Part shown: positions 10,138-23,258 of the stretch, in pieces
Position numbering within the stretch: the first letter of the stretch is position 1
Layout: every line of letters starts with the position of its first letter
Origin: Guyanagaster necrorhizus
Lineage: Eukaryota > Basidiomycota > Agaricomycetes > Agaricales > Physalacriaceae
Direction of reading: 5' to 3'
Length of the DNA stretch: 64,000 nt
NCBI RefSeq assembly: GCF_019112545.1
Contig: NW_025064934.1
Location: 177,868 to 241,867 of the forward strand
The notes under the pieces: model-generated
Seen by the model: only the letters and a program-made list of their open reading frames with translations
The model's database searches: none
Told to the model about the DNA's origin: nothing
Position numbers and translations under genes: made by a program

Positions 10138-11275
10138 CGTTGGCCTTTCGGAGTTACACATGTTTATAATTATTTTCGTTCTGATGTACCTCAGTCTTTT
10201 ATAACCATTCAAGTGAAGACAGAGGTATGTTTTTCTTAACTCTACACATTAAACATAGTACTTATTACTATGTAGATTGCTGTTTCCTAACAGGTTATGC
10301 GGCCCCATTGTGCTTAACAACTGCACCCAAACCTATCTCAGACTCAAGAAATTGATTACTGAACCCTCAAAACAAAAGCTTGGGATCATAGATGTTGGCT
10401 CATGTAACTTATCACAAAACTAGACCCCTATAAAATTTTCACACCAAAGCATGCTGACAATGGTGACATCCCAAATATTGCCTTTCAAACTTGAAGCTGA
10501 TGAGAAGTTCAACAGCAAAAATTGGGCATTGTGGGAGATGCTAATGATTGCTGAAGAAGGTCCATGTGGACTTATGAACTACTGAGAAAACAGTGTCCCC
10601 ACAGCTGCTGAACCTCCTCCCTTTACCTGCCATGGGATTAACCAGCCTCAGCCTGTTTGACCATGAATACACCCAGCATGAGAGCACAGCACTCTCCTCT
10701 ATCATCCAGAACATCACAGACCCATTCAGTTTTGGCCTTGACTCATGCAGCAAGGCACATGAGGCATGGAGCAAGCTGCAAAAAGAGTATGGAGCCAATT
10801 CTGACATAATTTGAAAGAGGAGGTAAGACATACTAAGGGAGACAAAGTTTTAAGATGGAGAGAAGGTTACTGGTGATGGCAGGCATGTTGAGAAAATGAA
10901 GCACTTGCTGAAGGAGGAAAATGATGCTGGAACTGGAATCAAAAGCAAGACCTTTGTGACCATTTTGATTGACTCATTCTCTGAGTCATGAGACTCTGTC
11001 ATTAGTATGCTACATAGTGAGAAGAACATTGTCAAAATAGTCACATGCCTCTCTGCACATGGTGATAGAGTCACTGGCCATCATGGACATCCTACAAGTT
11101 CAACATCTACAGACCTATCAAACCTGGCATTGCACATCTCAATCACAGCATTAACACAGCAAGTACAGAGACTGAACACCATATACTGCTGCAACCAAAA
11201 GCCACCTAGCAGGAAGTCCCACAAGATGAATGAGGACTGCAAAGTAGGGATCCACACTGTATCTGTAACTATGAT
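10138..11275 (+). mobile_element. Copia remnant J: LTR end, primer-binding site and gag
   Basis: An LTR-like end CCTAACA (to 10,292) is followed at once by GGTTATGCGGCCCC, the same type of primer-binding site as in Copia element H. The LTR 5' boundary is uncertain (near 10,138). Internal sequence encodes a degenerate Copia gag and then stops resembling a retroelement near 11,275, so pol is missing. CpG is already depleted here relative to the gene block. Confidence 0.6.
10451..11275 (+). pseudogene. Copia gag, decayed
   Basis: Starts MLTMVTSQILPFKLEADEKF, then a WALWEMLM motif like the Trp-rich N-terminal part of Copia gag, then after a frame change the helix-rich segment SSIIQNITDPFSFGLDSCSK followed by AHEAWSKLQKEYGANS, and later frames around DLSNLALHISITALTQQVQRL. 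Many stops and at least one frameshift. The CCHC knuckle and protease are not visible. Confidence 0.55.
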
Positions 11276-12161
11276 ATTATGGGATGGTTGATATGAGTAC
11301 TATAACTGTACCATACTTGATCTTCATCACAACCATACAGGTTGGTATACAGTATGGACTGCACCCATACAACCTGTACAAAACATGGCCATGTATGGCC
11401 ATATATACAGATATCCAAGTGGTGTCATTGGATCTTGAAATGACATCAATCAGCTGATTGATTGTGTGACCTTCTTTCTCCAGAGCTGTCATGTTGACAA
11501 CCATTCTAACTGTTCTATTCCCTGTTACCCTTGCATTTGCCCACTGCTTGCAGCTTGACATTTTTTTCACTTATCACTTCCCAACTCTATCTCCAGATCA
11601 TGATTATCTCTTCTGTAATGACCTTCTTAGCCAATATGCAATATATCACTAGCTATTTCACTCCATGTAGTGGAAGTTTCAGTCAAGAAAATTTCTGTGG
11701 CATCACTCTCTTTACCTCCTGTTCATGGCTAATCCTTTTCTAGTTTGACATGAGTCTGATAGATATAGAAGCCCACCACAAAAATATCTTGCCAAAATGC
11801 CCTCCCAACTTCTCTTTCAAAGTGGAGAGACACATGGGATTCTTCTTGCTTTATCCTCTAATGCTATTGTTTTTTGTGCAAGTCTTTGGTTTGCTATTTC
11901 TGTGGTACTCTTTCTTACCCCAGCACTTGGCATTCTCTGGACTACACCAGGACTAACCTGCTTGTTTCTTCTCAAATTTCCAGCTTTGGTTGATTTGCTG
12001 ACAGAGGCTCTTATTCTGATGTACCTCTATTGTGTGGTCTCACTCTTTATGTTCAGTAAGCCTGTCCTCTCATGTTCATGTTGATTCTCACACTAATTGA
12101 CCAACTTTGAAGTCAACATGATCTTTTCCACTTTCTTTACCCTTAGTTGACTGGTTTTTGA
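11276..12161 (-). other. Unrecognised decayed repeat DNA
   Basis: AT-rich with several short palindromic stretches (for example near 11,390, ATGGCCATGTATGGCCAT). On the - strand a broken frame reads CKQWANARVTGNRTVRMVVN near 11,540-11,480 and RLAQKTIALEDKARRIP near 11,880, suggesting an old element protein, but I do not recognise the family. The tract 30,250-30,380 has a similar composition of GTATA/TATAC-rich words. Confidence 0.35.
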
Positions 12162-12479
12162 GCTATGATTTTATTTTCATTAGTCTCATATTTCATAAAT
12201 GCATCAGGATTAGTTTCACAAGCTCTTGAAGGTGGGCATCACAATATTTTTTGTGACCAGATACTATGATAAGTGCTTATAAGTAGGATAGCTCTCACTG
12301 GTATAATCTCAGCTTTGAGCTAAAGTTTATTCACACTCATTCTACTCTCAAGCTATCTCCTTACATCTTGAAGCACTCAATCTACATAAACACAATAAGT
12401 GAACTCTAGTGGAAGTCTCAAATGTGAAGGCACACTAGTTTATCATGTGTTTCAGATCATGTGCAGCTTGAGCCTAACA
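12162..12479 (+). repeat. Element A 5' LTR, internally shortened
   Basis: The end ...GCCTAACA at 12,479 and the core from TATAAG through AGCTTTGAGCTAAAG (12,311-12,325) match the other LTRs of this family. The first part only weakly matches (TATGATTTTATTTTC near 12,164), so the 5' boundary is a guess. The predicted primer-binding site ATTAGCTTGAAGC starts at 12,480. Confidence 0.55.
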
Positions 12480-12536
12480 ATTAGCTTGAAGCTTTATCAT
12501 CCCTTTCCTCATGCACTATAGTGTGAAGGAAACCAA

Positions 12537-15078
12537 ATGCCATCTATCAACCCATCAGACCCAAACTTCAATCATGAGTTCTTTGAACTCCTCACCTTTA
12601 TCATCAGAACATTGTTGAGATTATTGGTAATCATACAGCTGTGCTGTGAATGCCAATCAATCACAGCATGAGCAGTTAGACACTACCATGAATTTCAGAA
12701 CATCCATTGCATCTTACAAAACATAACCCCCAACTTACCCCTTTATAACATCTCATCCCCAAATCCAAGTGAATGTCCCACCAGCCCCTGGGGCACTCTA
12801 TACCTGAAGCAGAGCCTAGTGGCTTGCATATGAGGGACATTCAAGAAGAAGAAAGACACCAATACCCTCTCCAATGACCAGATGATCAAAACCAGAACCC
12901 TTGCATCACAGGATTCTGGAACTCATAGATCCTGCTCCCCATCTCTAACCATAAAGACAAAGACCTTCCTAAGAACTTCTTTAATGAGATGCCTTCCCCT
13001 GACCCTTTCTCTGCTACAAGAGCCTCTGAGATTGCTGACCATACTAGAGACTCTCTTGATGCCACTCAGATGGCTTTAAGATCCAGAAGTGTTTTGCCAC
13101 ACTCAAGAGAAGCAGAACACAACTCCCTCTATGCAACACCAACTAGAAGCCTCATCCACTTGGTCCATTCCCACCATGGTGGCCAAGGGATGGGCAGGCT
13201 GCCTAGTGGACCTGGACATAGCACAAGGCAGAAAGCCAGAGATCAAATCATACACCAATTATTCCTGGATTGGGACCTTCAAGTCTCATTCAATTTTGAC
13301 ATAGCAGTCTGACAATGAGAACAATGATAAGAAGAGTGAGCCTGGGATGACTCCAAGCAAGCTTGAGAAGATCTTGCAGAGCATGCCAGGGCAGAGGCTC
13401 AGCACCAGTATGAAGAAGAGGAGTATGACTGACAAAGACATTATCAGCAGCAGGAAGCAGAGGCAGCCTGCCTAGAGAGTGGATCCTCAGGTTGGTATGG
13501 TCTCTGATCAGAGCTTTTCACCTCCATCTTCAGAAAACCCAGCACTATCAACACTGACCTATGAGCAGAGCCCTATAGTCTCATCACTCTCAGTGAAGTC
13601 AACAGAAGAGAAAATAGAGATGGCATCCTCTATCCTCCCCAATGCACCATCAGCCCTGAAACCCTCAAATATCCCTCTTCCTGACATACCCCCAGTTCTG
13701 ACACCATCTGCTAGAGTGATGAGTCCATCCTCAACCACTATAGGTTACAAGTACCTCTCAACACCTATAACACCAATCATGCTCTTCAGAGATTCCTTAG
13801 AAGTTAAATCACTCAACAGTTCCTCAACAAGGAGTTCTACAGAAACTTCTGAATCTATAGCCAGGACTTGGAGGCAACATGAGCACATGGCAGCAACAGG
13901 TATGATGTTGAGATTGAAGCCAGTCCCTGAGTGGGACTCACTGCCACTTCTGTTCCCCTCAGCCTCAAAGCCAGGCTCAGTACCCAGCCTCAGCAGCTCT
14001 CCTGCAACACTCAAACCTTCAGTTGGAAGCATCTTCAACCAGCCCATCACTTTTCTTCTTGAGAAGAACAGCAAGAGCAACAAGATCAGAAATGATGAGG
14101 AAACAGAGAGCAGCAAAGAGCCATATAGGCTTAAGGATTTTATGAAATATGCCTGAAAAAATATTGATGAAGAAGCACTGCAAGAGGAGATTCAGAGGTT
14201 GCAGGTTGAAGAGTACCATGATCTGTATCAGACAGAAGTAACTTTTTTATGGCATGATGCCGAATGGTTGGCATCACAGATAGGATTATTATATATTAAT
14301 GCAGACACAGATGAATGATAGGATATTCTACAATATGCCACCACCAAATATGCTGTTCAAACTTACAATGACAGGCATCTAGAAGATCAGCTCCATAAGC
14401 TGCCACCATACAAGTCAAAGTTTGACATACAACCAATGTCATAGTCACCATCTGTCACTTCAAAACAAGCTGCCTACATGGCACCCTTAGTATGAAGCCA
14501 GAAGAGCTGGCAGTCATACTCCACACCATCAGTCTGATCATCAGCAATGCAGCTCTCTTGTTCCAGGCCTCAACCAGCTTTCTGGCCTATCATTCCTCAA
14601 AACCTATAGACCAGCAAGGAAAGCCAACTTCTAGGTGCACAGCCACTGCTAGACAAGGCCATGGAAAGTAGCATCAGAAAAGAGCTAATTTATGACAATC
14701 CAGAAGCAATCTGACTAGGATTCACTATATGAGACAGGGTAATAGTGTGAAAGAAAGCTGTGCCCCAGAGAAGTCCTGTAGCTGGTGATGGATCTCTCCA
14801 TTCATTCTCTGGGCCACCCACTGACTAGTGCCACCTGCTCTTTAATGAATGGCTCAACCCTATGAGACCACTACTAGAGAATGCTGCTGTCCTCTAATAT
14901 CAACCTGATCTACTTTATAAGCTCCAACCCTTCAAAGGGGGCCTCCAATGACATCGACTAATTCCTTATAGACTGTGAACAATACTTCAAAGTCTACACT
15001 GCATATCTAGAGACAGACATAAACCAAGTTGTCTTTGCTGCCTCTTATCTGGAAGACAAAGTGAAGACATGATGGATT
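12537..15078 (+). pseudogene. Element A ORF0 and gag N-terminal two-thirds
   Basis: ORF0 opens at 12,537 (MPSINPSDPNFNHEFFELL) with a hydrophobic run and the downstream RHYHEFQ motif. The gag frame then shows KKKKDTNTL, ETLLMPLRWL, a 225-codon open stretch at 13,479-14,156 with SSTETSESIARTWRQHE, and near 14,900 the capsid start QPFKGG. It ends where element B is inserted, inside the KTWWI motif. Stops are mainly TGA. Confidence 0.65.
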
Positions 15079-15536
15079 TGTTATGATTTTCTTCTATTTC
15101 CCTCATTTTAACTCCTATTTATGCTTAGTCAGAGTGCCTAGAACAAGTGCTTAAGACCATGAGACAAAGCTTAGTCATCACAACTAGCCAAGTCTATCAT
15201 TGTCTTTCAATGCAACAGTGTTGTCCAACAATACACAATGACCCTTTTATGAATGGTAATGACATCCAGGGATAATAGGCACCACAGCCTCAGGAAAACA
15301 CAATAGGTAGTGATATTATTAGCATACAATGTATAGTATTTAAGATGCTCGCTCTCACTGATAATCCCCAGCTTTGAGCTAAAGTTTATTCATCTCATTC
15401 TACTTTTGAGCTGACCTTTCAGGCCTTGTGATACACTAATCAGAATACACATCAAGTGAACTCAGATGATCACCCAAAGTGCAAGGTGACTTCTGTTTAT
15501 CACATGTATCTGCTCACATGATGCTTGAGTCTAACA
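15079..15536 (+). repeat. Element B 5' LTR (458 bp)
   Basis: Starts TGTTATGATTTTC, ends GAGTCTAACA. A TATTTAAG box about 34 nt upstream of AGCTTTGAGCTAA (15,370-15,382) suggests the transcript start. ATTAGCTTAAAGC follows the LTR at 15,537 and is nearly complementary to that start. Confidence 0.92.
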
Positions 15537-15593
15537 ATTAGCTTAAAGCTTTCTTCTCTCTTTTCTCATGCACTGTAGTGTAGAGAAAACTGA

Positions 15594-18500
15594 ATGCTCT
15601 CAGTTATCCCATCAGACCTGAACTTTGATTGAGAGTTCTTTGAACTCCTATCCTCTATTATTGGAATGCTTTTAAGCTTACTTGTGATTATCCAGCTGTG
15701 CAGGAGACATCACTCAATTACTGCCTAGGCCATCAACCATTATAATGAATTCCAGCACATATGACAAATACTCCACAATGTAACCCCTGACCTACCCCTA
15801 CATGACATCCCTGAATCCCAAAGAACATTCCACCAGCCCCTGATCAGCCCTCTACCTGAAGCTGGGCCTAGTGGCTCATATCAGAAGAGTGATCAAGGAG
15901 AAGAAGGACACCAATATTCCTTCTGATCCAACAGAAACAGCAACAATCATCTCACAGAGTTCAGGAACCCTTGGCAACAAACCCTCATCTCTGACCATGA
16001 GAATGAGAACCTTCTAGGTGACTTCTTTCAGCAGTCTCCCTCCTCTGACCTTTTTTGGATCTCTCAAACCCATGAGATTGGTGACTGTGCCTGAGACTCT
16101 CTCAGTCCCACTTGGATGGCTGTGAGGGTCTGACCAGAAGGAACTTGAAGCCAGTCTCACAGCCCTGCCAGTCACCACTCAGTTAGAACCAGCAGTGGGA
16201 TGGGGCAGTCACTCTCAGACTGCCTCAATGATGAGCACTAGATCTGAGAGAACCAAAACAAAATTATCCACCATCTATTCTCTGCATGAGACCTTAACAT
16301 CCCATTCAACTATGATGATGCCCTTTGACAGGAAGAGCAGAGGCAATGAAACCTCTCCCAGCTGCTCTGAAGTGAGCTTGAGGAGCATCTCATCCTTGAG
16401 GGACAGGCTCAAAGGGCCATAGAACATGACTGGCAGAATCAAGAGCAGCAAAGGCAAGTTGAGAGGGACTGACTTGCCTGGGCTGACATATCCAATTGGT
16501 ATGGGCTCAGACCAGAAGTCACATCAGTTCTCACACCAGTATGAGCTGACCAGTTCCTCTCCACCCTGGTCTTCTGTGAGCTAAGCACTTCAGGATCTGA
16601 CCCATAGGCTCTAGAAGCCTGGGCAGACACTAAAATCCTCACCACCAGTGAGGCCAGACAATGAAACAATGGAACCCCCCCCAGAGACAACACTCCAGGA
16701 CTCTCCTGATGCCTCTCAACCCCACAGTATCTCTCACCTCAAAGAACTCCCAGTGCCAACACTATGTTCAGCAATGATGAGTTCATCCTCAGACATTATG
16801 GACTACAAGTACCTGGGACTGCCTATATCTCTGCCCACACCCTCTGAGGATTCCTTAGGAGCTGAGTGGTCAGACAGCTTCTCAATGATGGGTACAGAAG
16901 AAATGTCCAGCTCTATCATAAGTGAGTGGCAGCAGTGAGAGCAACAGGAGGAAACTGGTATGACTCTAATATTGGAAGTCAGCCCACTTTCACCTATCTT
17001 GATGCCTCAGACTTTTTGGGCCCCACTATTAGGCTCAGTATCCAGCCACAGCAGCAGATCAACAATGACAGCATGACCACATGAAGGCAAGGAGAGTTTC
17101 TATGACCCACCCACCACTTTCCTTCTCAAGGAAGAGAGAGATGATGAGCTTGAGAAGGGTGAGGAAACTGAAAGCAGTAATTCACCTTGGATGGACAGAG
17201 AACTTGCATATAGACTGCAGGAGGATACTGATGAAGAGGAACTGGAGAAAGCAATACAGGAAGCTCAGATGCAGGAATATCAGAAGCTTTATCTACAGGG
17301 GGTGAACTTCTTATAGCATGATGCAGACTGGTTGACATCACAACTTGGACAATTATATTTGCATTTAGAAACTAATGAGAAAACAGAAATTCTACAGCAT
17401 GTGGCCACCAACTATGCTGTAAGAACCTATAACCAATGGCATCTGGAAGATCAGGTCAGCTGATTACTGGCATACCAGATAACTCCAATCATCTGACCAA
17501 TGCCTTAGTCACTCCTGGTTATCCCAAAACATGCTGTATACATGGCCCTGTTGATCTGAAGCACATTTTCATACTCCATCTCTTCTTCATGCTCCATGGC
17601 AACTCAGCTATTAAAATTCTGAGTACAGCTGAGTAATCCACTGACCTCATACCAAAACCTGTAGACAGGCTGAGGAAGCCAGATTTTAGGGACACAGCTC
17701 CTACCAGATGAAGCAACAGAGAGCAGAGTGGAAAAAGAACTAATACAGGATGATTCCAAAGCAACCCAATTAGGGTTCATCATATGGGATGGTGTCATAG
17801 TACAAAAAGAGGAACTACCACAGAGAAGCCCAGTTGCAGATGATAATTCACTCCATTCATTCCCCAGGCCACTGCAGGAATGGCAGCAACCTCTATTCTC
17901 TGACTGGCCTAATCTGATGGGTGTGTTACCCAATGATATGGCAGTCCTTCAATATCGCCCAGATCTCCTGCAAAAATCCTGCCTCTTCAAGGGAGCATCT
18001 GATGACATCAACCAATTTCTTATAGACTGCAAACAGTATTTTAAAGTCTATATAGAGTATTTGAGGACCAACATGAACAAAGTGATCTTCACCACCTCTT
18101 ATCTCAAAGAGAAGGTGAAGACATGGTGGATTCTCATCTCTCTGAACTTCTGATTGACAACTCAGAAACACTATCAGTACCTCTTGTAGCTGGTGTTTAA
18201 ATGAATGCTGCATGATAAATTTATTGATCCAGCTGTACAAAAAGTCCACAAACAAAAAATCAAGAAGTACAGGATGAGAGATAAGGCTGCTTTGGACTCC
18301 TTTGATGAGCTAGAAAGGCTCACAAAGCTCACTGGAATTAGAGATGACACTGCAAATGATGGAAGAATAGTCGAGACCCTCAAGCAAGGAGTCTCTTCTT
18401 CATATGTCATGATGATCTTGGCAATTGGGATTAAAGCCTTAATGCCAGTGGGATATGATGAGTGGAAGGAATGAATCATTGAGATGTATAAAGAACAACA

Positions 18501-18870
18501 AAGGCAGAAAGTGGAATGCTTAATGCTGCAAGATGTTATGAAGAAGTCAACCCCATCAACCCTAAACAAATCATCAGGGACAACTGCCAGGAAATCATCA
18601 GGACCCTCTATAGCTCCTGCATATGGCATATAGAAAACTAGGATAGAAACAACTTACACAGAGAAGGGTAAACCAATAGACATTGATCACATGAAGAAAG
18701 AAGGCAAGTGTTTCAACTGTAGACAAAAGAGCCACATGGTGAAAGACTGCCCAAAGAAGAAATGCATGAGAGAAGACATCAGAGCACAAATTACTGAACT
18801 CCAAAAGGAGGAAGAAGAACTCAGCAAAGAAACAAAGATGGAGGAAGTAAAAGATAGGGCTGATCAGTGA
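15594..18870 (+). pseudogene. Element B ORF0 and gag
   Basis: ORF0 begins at 15,594 with the hydrophobic segment LLSSIIGMLLSLLVIIQLC. The gag frame shows the ISEWQQ motif near 16,920, a DADWLTSQLG segment, a 141-codon open capsid piece (17,728-18,153) with FKGASDDINQFLIDCKQYF and KTWWILISLNF, then AALDSFDELERLTKLTG and the zinc knuckle CFNCRQKSHMVKDC near 18,712. It ends at TGA 18,868-18,870. Roughly a dozen or more stops disrupt it. Confidence 0.8.
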
Positions 18871-21800
18871 GCGATTCCACTGGATCAGCCAAGGACTTTC
18901 ATGGTGTGTGACCAATAGCCACTAGTCAGACTAATAAAGTTTCTGTAGTTACTCCTATATCTACCATATCTGAGCATTCAAATATACCCCAGTTATCCAT
19001 CTTGCACATTAAGGAATCATCTAAAAAAACTCAAATGCCTCTAGGCTGAACAGAGACAGAGAGTCCCATCACATGACTCAAGCCATTTGACACTGAATGG
19101 ATATGGCAGGCCATCAAAGATGCTAAAACTGAGGATATGGCAAAGGCCATACTCAATGATTGGATCCACTGAACTTGAATCAAAGAAGTAACCAACAACC
19201 TGGTAGAAGGAGTAAAGAAAGCCAAATGGGGCCAAGCCCTGGAATGGCTTGATGAGCTCCAAGGCCCACAGAAATTCATTCAACAGTCTAAAATCCCAGA
19301 GTGAGACCTGATCACTAAAGTTCAGATTGAGACACTCACATCTTGATCAACCTATGCTGTAACTGCTCTAATTGACAGTGGTTATACTGGGAGTTCAATC
19401 AATCAAGCTTTCATTGACAAGCACCAACTTCCAATCCAAACTATGGCAGCTCCAATCCTGGTTTATAATGTGGACAGAACAAGAAACCAAGCCAGCTTGA
19501 TCACTGAATTTGTCAAGCTCAGGCTCATGATCAGTGATCACTCTGAGCAAATTGATCTGGCAGTAACCAATCTCAAAACCAAGGAAATATTCTTTGGATA
19601 CAATTGGTTAATATGCCACAATCTGCTGATCAACTGGAAAACCAGAAGAATAACATTCATGAGATGTCAGTGTCAGAAAATTCTATTTGAATTGCCTGAT
19701 GAAGATCTAGAGGATTGATAGAATGAGGAGATGGAAGATGGAGAAACCATTCTTACCATTGACCTTCAACATGAAATACATATCCAGGCAATTCACCATG
19801 CCAACAATCTGGCTGCCAAGACCAATGAACAGAAAAAGAAGAAAACCTTTGAAGAAATAGTACCTGCATGGGTATGTGACTTCAAGGACCTGTTCAAAAA
19901 AGAGAGTTTTGATGAGTTGCCAGAACCAAAGCCATGGAATCACACAATCAAACTAATCCCGAATGCCAATGCTAATCTAGATTGCAAGACCTACCCCCTT
20001 AGCAACCATGAACAGCAAGAACTCGACAAGTTCTTGGATGAAAACTTGTCCAGCAGATGAATCCAACCATCAAAGTCCCCAATGGTGTCACTATTTTTCT
20101 TTGTCAAAAAGAAAGATGGCAAGCTCTGACCAGTCTAAGGTTATTGCAAACTTAACAAGATGACCATCAAAAATTGATACCCTCTTCCACTAATCTCAGA
20201 ACTGATGGATAAACTCTGAGGTGCAAGGTACTACACCAAACTCAATGTCTGGTGGAGGTACAACAACATTTGCATCAAGGAAGGAGACAAATGGAAAGCC
20301 ACCTTTCAAATAAACTGTAGATTATTTGAACTCACTATTATATTCTTTGGGCTCACCAATTCACTGGCAACTTTTCAATGGATGATGAATGACATTTTCA
20401 AGGATCTCATCTCCACTGGAAAAGTCACCATCTACTTTGATGACATTCTAATCATGTCCAAAACAATGGAGGAGCATAGAAAGTTGGTATAATAAGTACT
20501 TGCTCTCATGAGGAAGCACAAACTATTCCTCAAGGTGGAGAAGTGTGAATTTGAGATACTTGAAACTGAATACCTCAGAGTCATCATCAGTGAAGAGAGC
20601 ATTTGAATGGACCCCATCAAAGTAGCTGGGATAATGGAGTGGCCAGAGCCAGTCAAGAAGAAGAAGTTGCAATCCTTCCTTGGATTTACAAACTTCTACT
20701 GATGCTTCATCTGGAATTATAGCAAAATCATTTGGCCAATGACACAGTTAACTGGCAATACCTCATGGGCTTGGAGACTCTCTCAACAAGCCATGTTTGA
20801 CAATCTCAAACAATGACTTGCTGAGAATGTGACTCTTGCCATCCCAACTCAGGAAGGAAGATTCTGGGTCAAGGCCAACTCCAGTGAAGGGGCTATAGGA
20901 GTGGTCCTCTCTCAGAAACAAGATAGAAGATGGCAACCTGTCACATTCCTATCCAAGGCTCTCACAGTCACTGAATGAAACTATGAAATTTATGACAAGA
21001 AGTTGCTCACCATCATGCTTGCCCTGGAAGAATGGTGACACTACCTAATCAGGGCCATGGAAGTATTTGAGATCTGGACTGACCACCAGAATCTCTGATA
21101 CTTCCACCAACTACAGAAACTAAACCATCAACAAGCCAGATGGATCACTGAGCTCAGCCAGCATCAGTATACTCTCCACCACAAGGCAGATATAGCAAAT
21201 AAGAAGGTGGACCTTCTAAGCTGACAAGCAGACTATAACCAGGGGGGTGATGATAATGAGGGAGTAACACTATTGCAGCCTAAGCATTTTTGGGCCATGA
21301 CAATACTTATGGAGGAAGAGGTCTATGAGCAAATCAAAAGTGCAACTCAGAATAGCTACAAATGGGACCAGCAGATAGCACTATCCCTTAATTATGAGTG
21401 GGAGCTGACCAGAGAAGGAGGACTGATCTGGTACCATGAACAGATCTATATTCCCTGAGATCATACTCTGCATGGAGAAATCATTGCCATCTGTCACAAC
21501 CATGCAACTGCCAGACACCTGGGAGTTGCTAAAACCAAGAAACTCATATTATGAGAGTACTGGTAGCCAAAGATAGAGAATGATATCACCTGATATGTCC
21601 AGGTCTGTGAAGTCTGCTAAAGGAGAAAGTCATCCATATAACTCTGCATGACACCATTACATCTGAATGAAGTCCCAACCTCACCCTGGATCCATATCTC
21701 TGTTGATATGATCACCAGGTTGCTGGACTGTAATAGATATGACACCATTATTGTCATCATGAATCGATTCTCAAAGGCAATCATTCTGATCACCTGCTCT

Positions 21801-22761
21801 ATGGAATTATCCTTAGAGGAATGGGCCAAAATCCTACATGATGAAGTCTACACCAAGTATGGAATGCCCCAAGTGGTGATCTCTGACTGGGGACTGCAAT
21901 TCATGTCCAAATTCTTGGATGACCTATACCAACTCCTGAACATCAAACAAAATGCCTCTATGGCATATCACCCCAAACAGACAGACAAACCAAAAGGGCC
22001 AATCAGGAGATTGAAAAATATCTTTGTTTATTCATCAACTATTGACAAGATGATTGGGTTGAATGGCTGGCTCTTGCTGCCTTCCAGCATAACAACCACA
22101 TTCATTCCACAATAGGTAAAACCCTATTCTTTGTCAACTATAGTCGACACCCAAATGTCAACCAAACCATCTGATACCACAGCTCAACCCCTGCTTTCTT
22201 GGACTTTGCCACTAAAATGGCAAAGATCCACACTGAAACACAGGCAGCACTTAATAAAGCTACAGCCACAATGAAAATGCAGTACAATAAGCACTGACAA
22301 CCCACACAAACATATGCTGATAATGACAAAGTCTGGCTGGATACAATGCATCTACTCCTCTCACACCCAAAAAAGAAACTCAGTGACAAGCATACCAGCC
22401 CCTTCCTGATCCTTCAAAAAATCAGAGAATCTGCATATAAACTGAAATTATCCATCACCTGAAAGATACATGATGTCTTCAATGAATTCCTCCTAATGCC
22501 TTACATTGCATCTGCATTTTCTAATCAAAAAAAACCACCTCCTCCATCACCTGACCTTATCAATAATGAAGAGCACTATAAAGTCAATCAGGTTCTGAAC
22601 TATAAATTATACAAAGTCAAGGCGAAAGAGGGCAGAACAATGACCACTATCGACTATTTGGTTAGCTGGAAGGGATACAGGCCTAAATCCAATCAGTGAG
22701 TAAACAAAAAACTCATGGACATACATGAGGCCATACATGACTATGAATTATCCTTAAATTA
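18868..22761 (+). pseudogene. Element B pol (protease, RT, RNase H, integrase, chromodomain)
   Basis: In the -1 frame relative to gag. Protease motif DSGYTGSS (19,375), RT with IYFDDILIMS (20,430), RNase H with the GLTNSLATFQWMMND to LSKAL region, integrase with an HH-CC zinc region and VISDWGLQF where an Asp-Arg-Gly pair became Asp-Trp-Gly, and a C-terminal chromodomain TTIDYLVSWKGYR near 22,645. At least twenty premature stops, mostly TGA replacing CGA. Polypurine tract AAGGAGAGAGTAA precedes the 3' LTR. Confidence 0.85.
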
Positions 22762-22795
22762 AGCCATCAGGACAATGGTCTTAAGGAGAGAGTAA

Positions 22796-23253
22796 TGTCA
22801 TGATTTTCTTCTGTTTCCCTCATTTTAACCCCTATTTATGCTTAGTCAGAGTGCCTAGAACAAGTGCTTAAGACCATAGAATAAAGCTTAGTCATCACAA
22901 CTAACCAAGTCTATCATTGTCTTTCAATGCAACAGTGTTGTCCAACAATGCACAATGACCCTTTTATGAACAGTAACAATATCCAGAGATAATAAGCACC
23001 ACAGCCTCAGAAAAACACAATATGTAGCAATATTATTAGCATACAATATATAGTATTTAAGATGCTCACTCTTGCTGGTAATCCCCAGCTTTGAGCTAAA
23101 GTTTATTCATCTCATTCTACCCTTGAGCTGACCTTTCAGGCCTTGTGATACACTGATTAGAATATGCATCAAGTGAACTCAGACAATCATTCAAAGTGCA
23201 AGGTGACTTCTGTTTATCATGTATATCTGCTCACATGATGCTTGAGTCTAACA
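22796..23253 (+). repeat. Element B 3' LTR (458 bp)
   Basis: Starts TGTCATGATTTTC, ends TCTAACA, the same length as the 5' LTR. Differences from it that I could see are nearly all transitions (for example CATGAGACAAAG versus CATAGAATAAAG), as expected of deamination after insertion. Confidence 0.92.
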
Positions 23254-23258
23254 GAATT

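Larger units (their letters stand above)
15079..23253 (+). mobile_element. Gypsy element B, complete but dead, nested in element A
   Basis: An 8,175-bp element with two 458-bp LTRs, ORF0, gag, pol and chromodomain in order. The flanks are GGATT (15,074-15,078) and GAATT (23,254-23,258), a target duplication with one G-to-A change. It carries many in-frame stops, mostly TGA. The intact ends and order make this the best reference for a complete decayed copy alongside element D. Confidence 0.92.
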
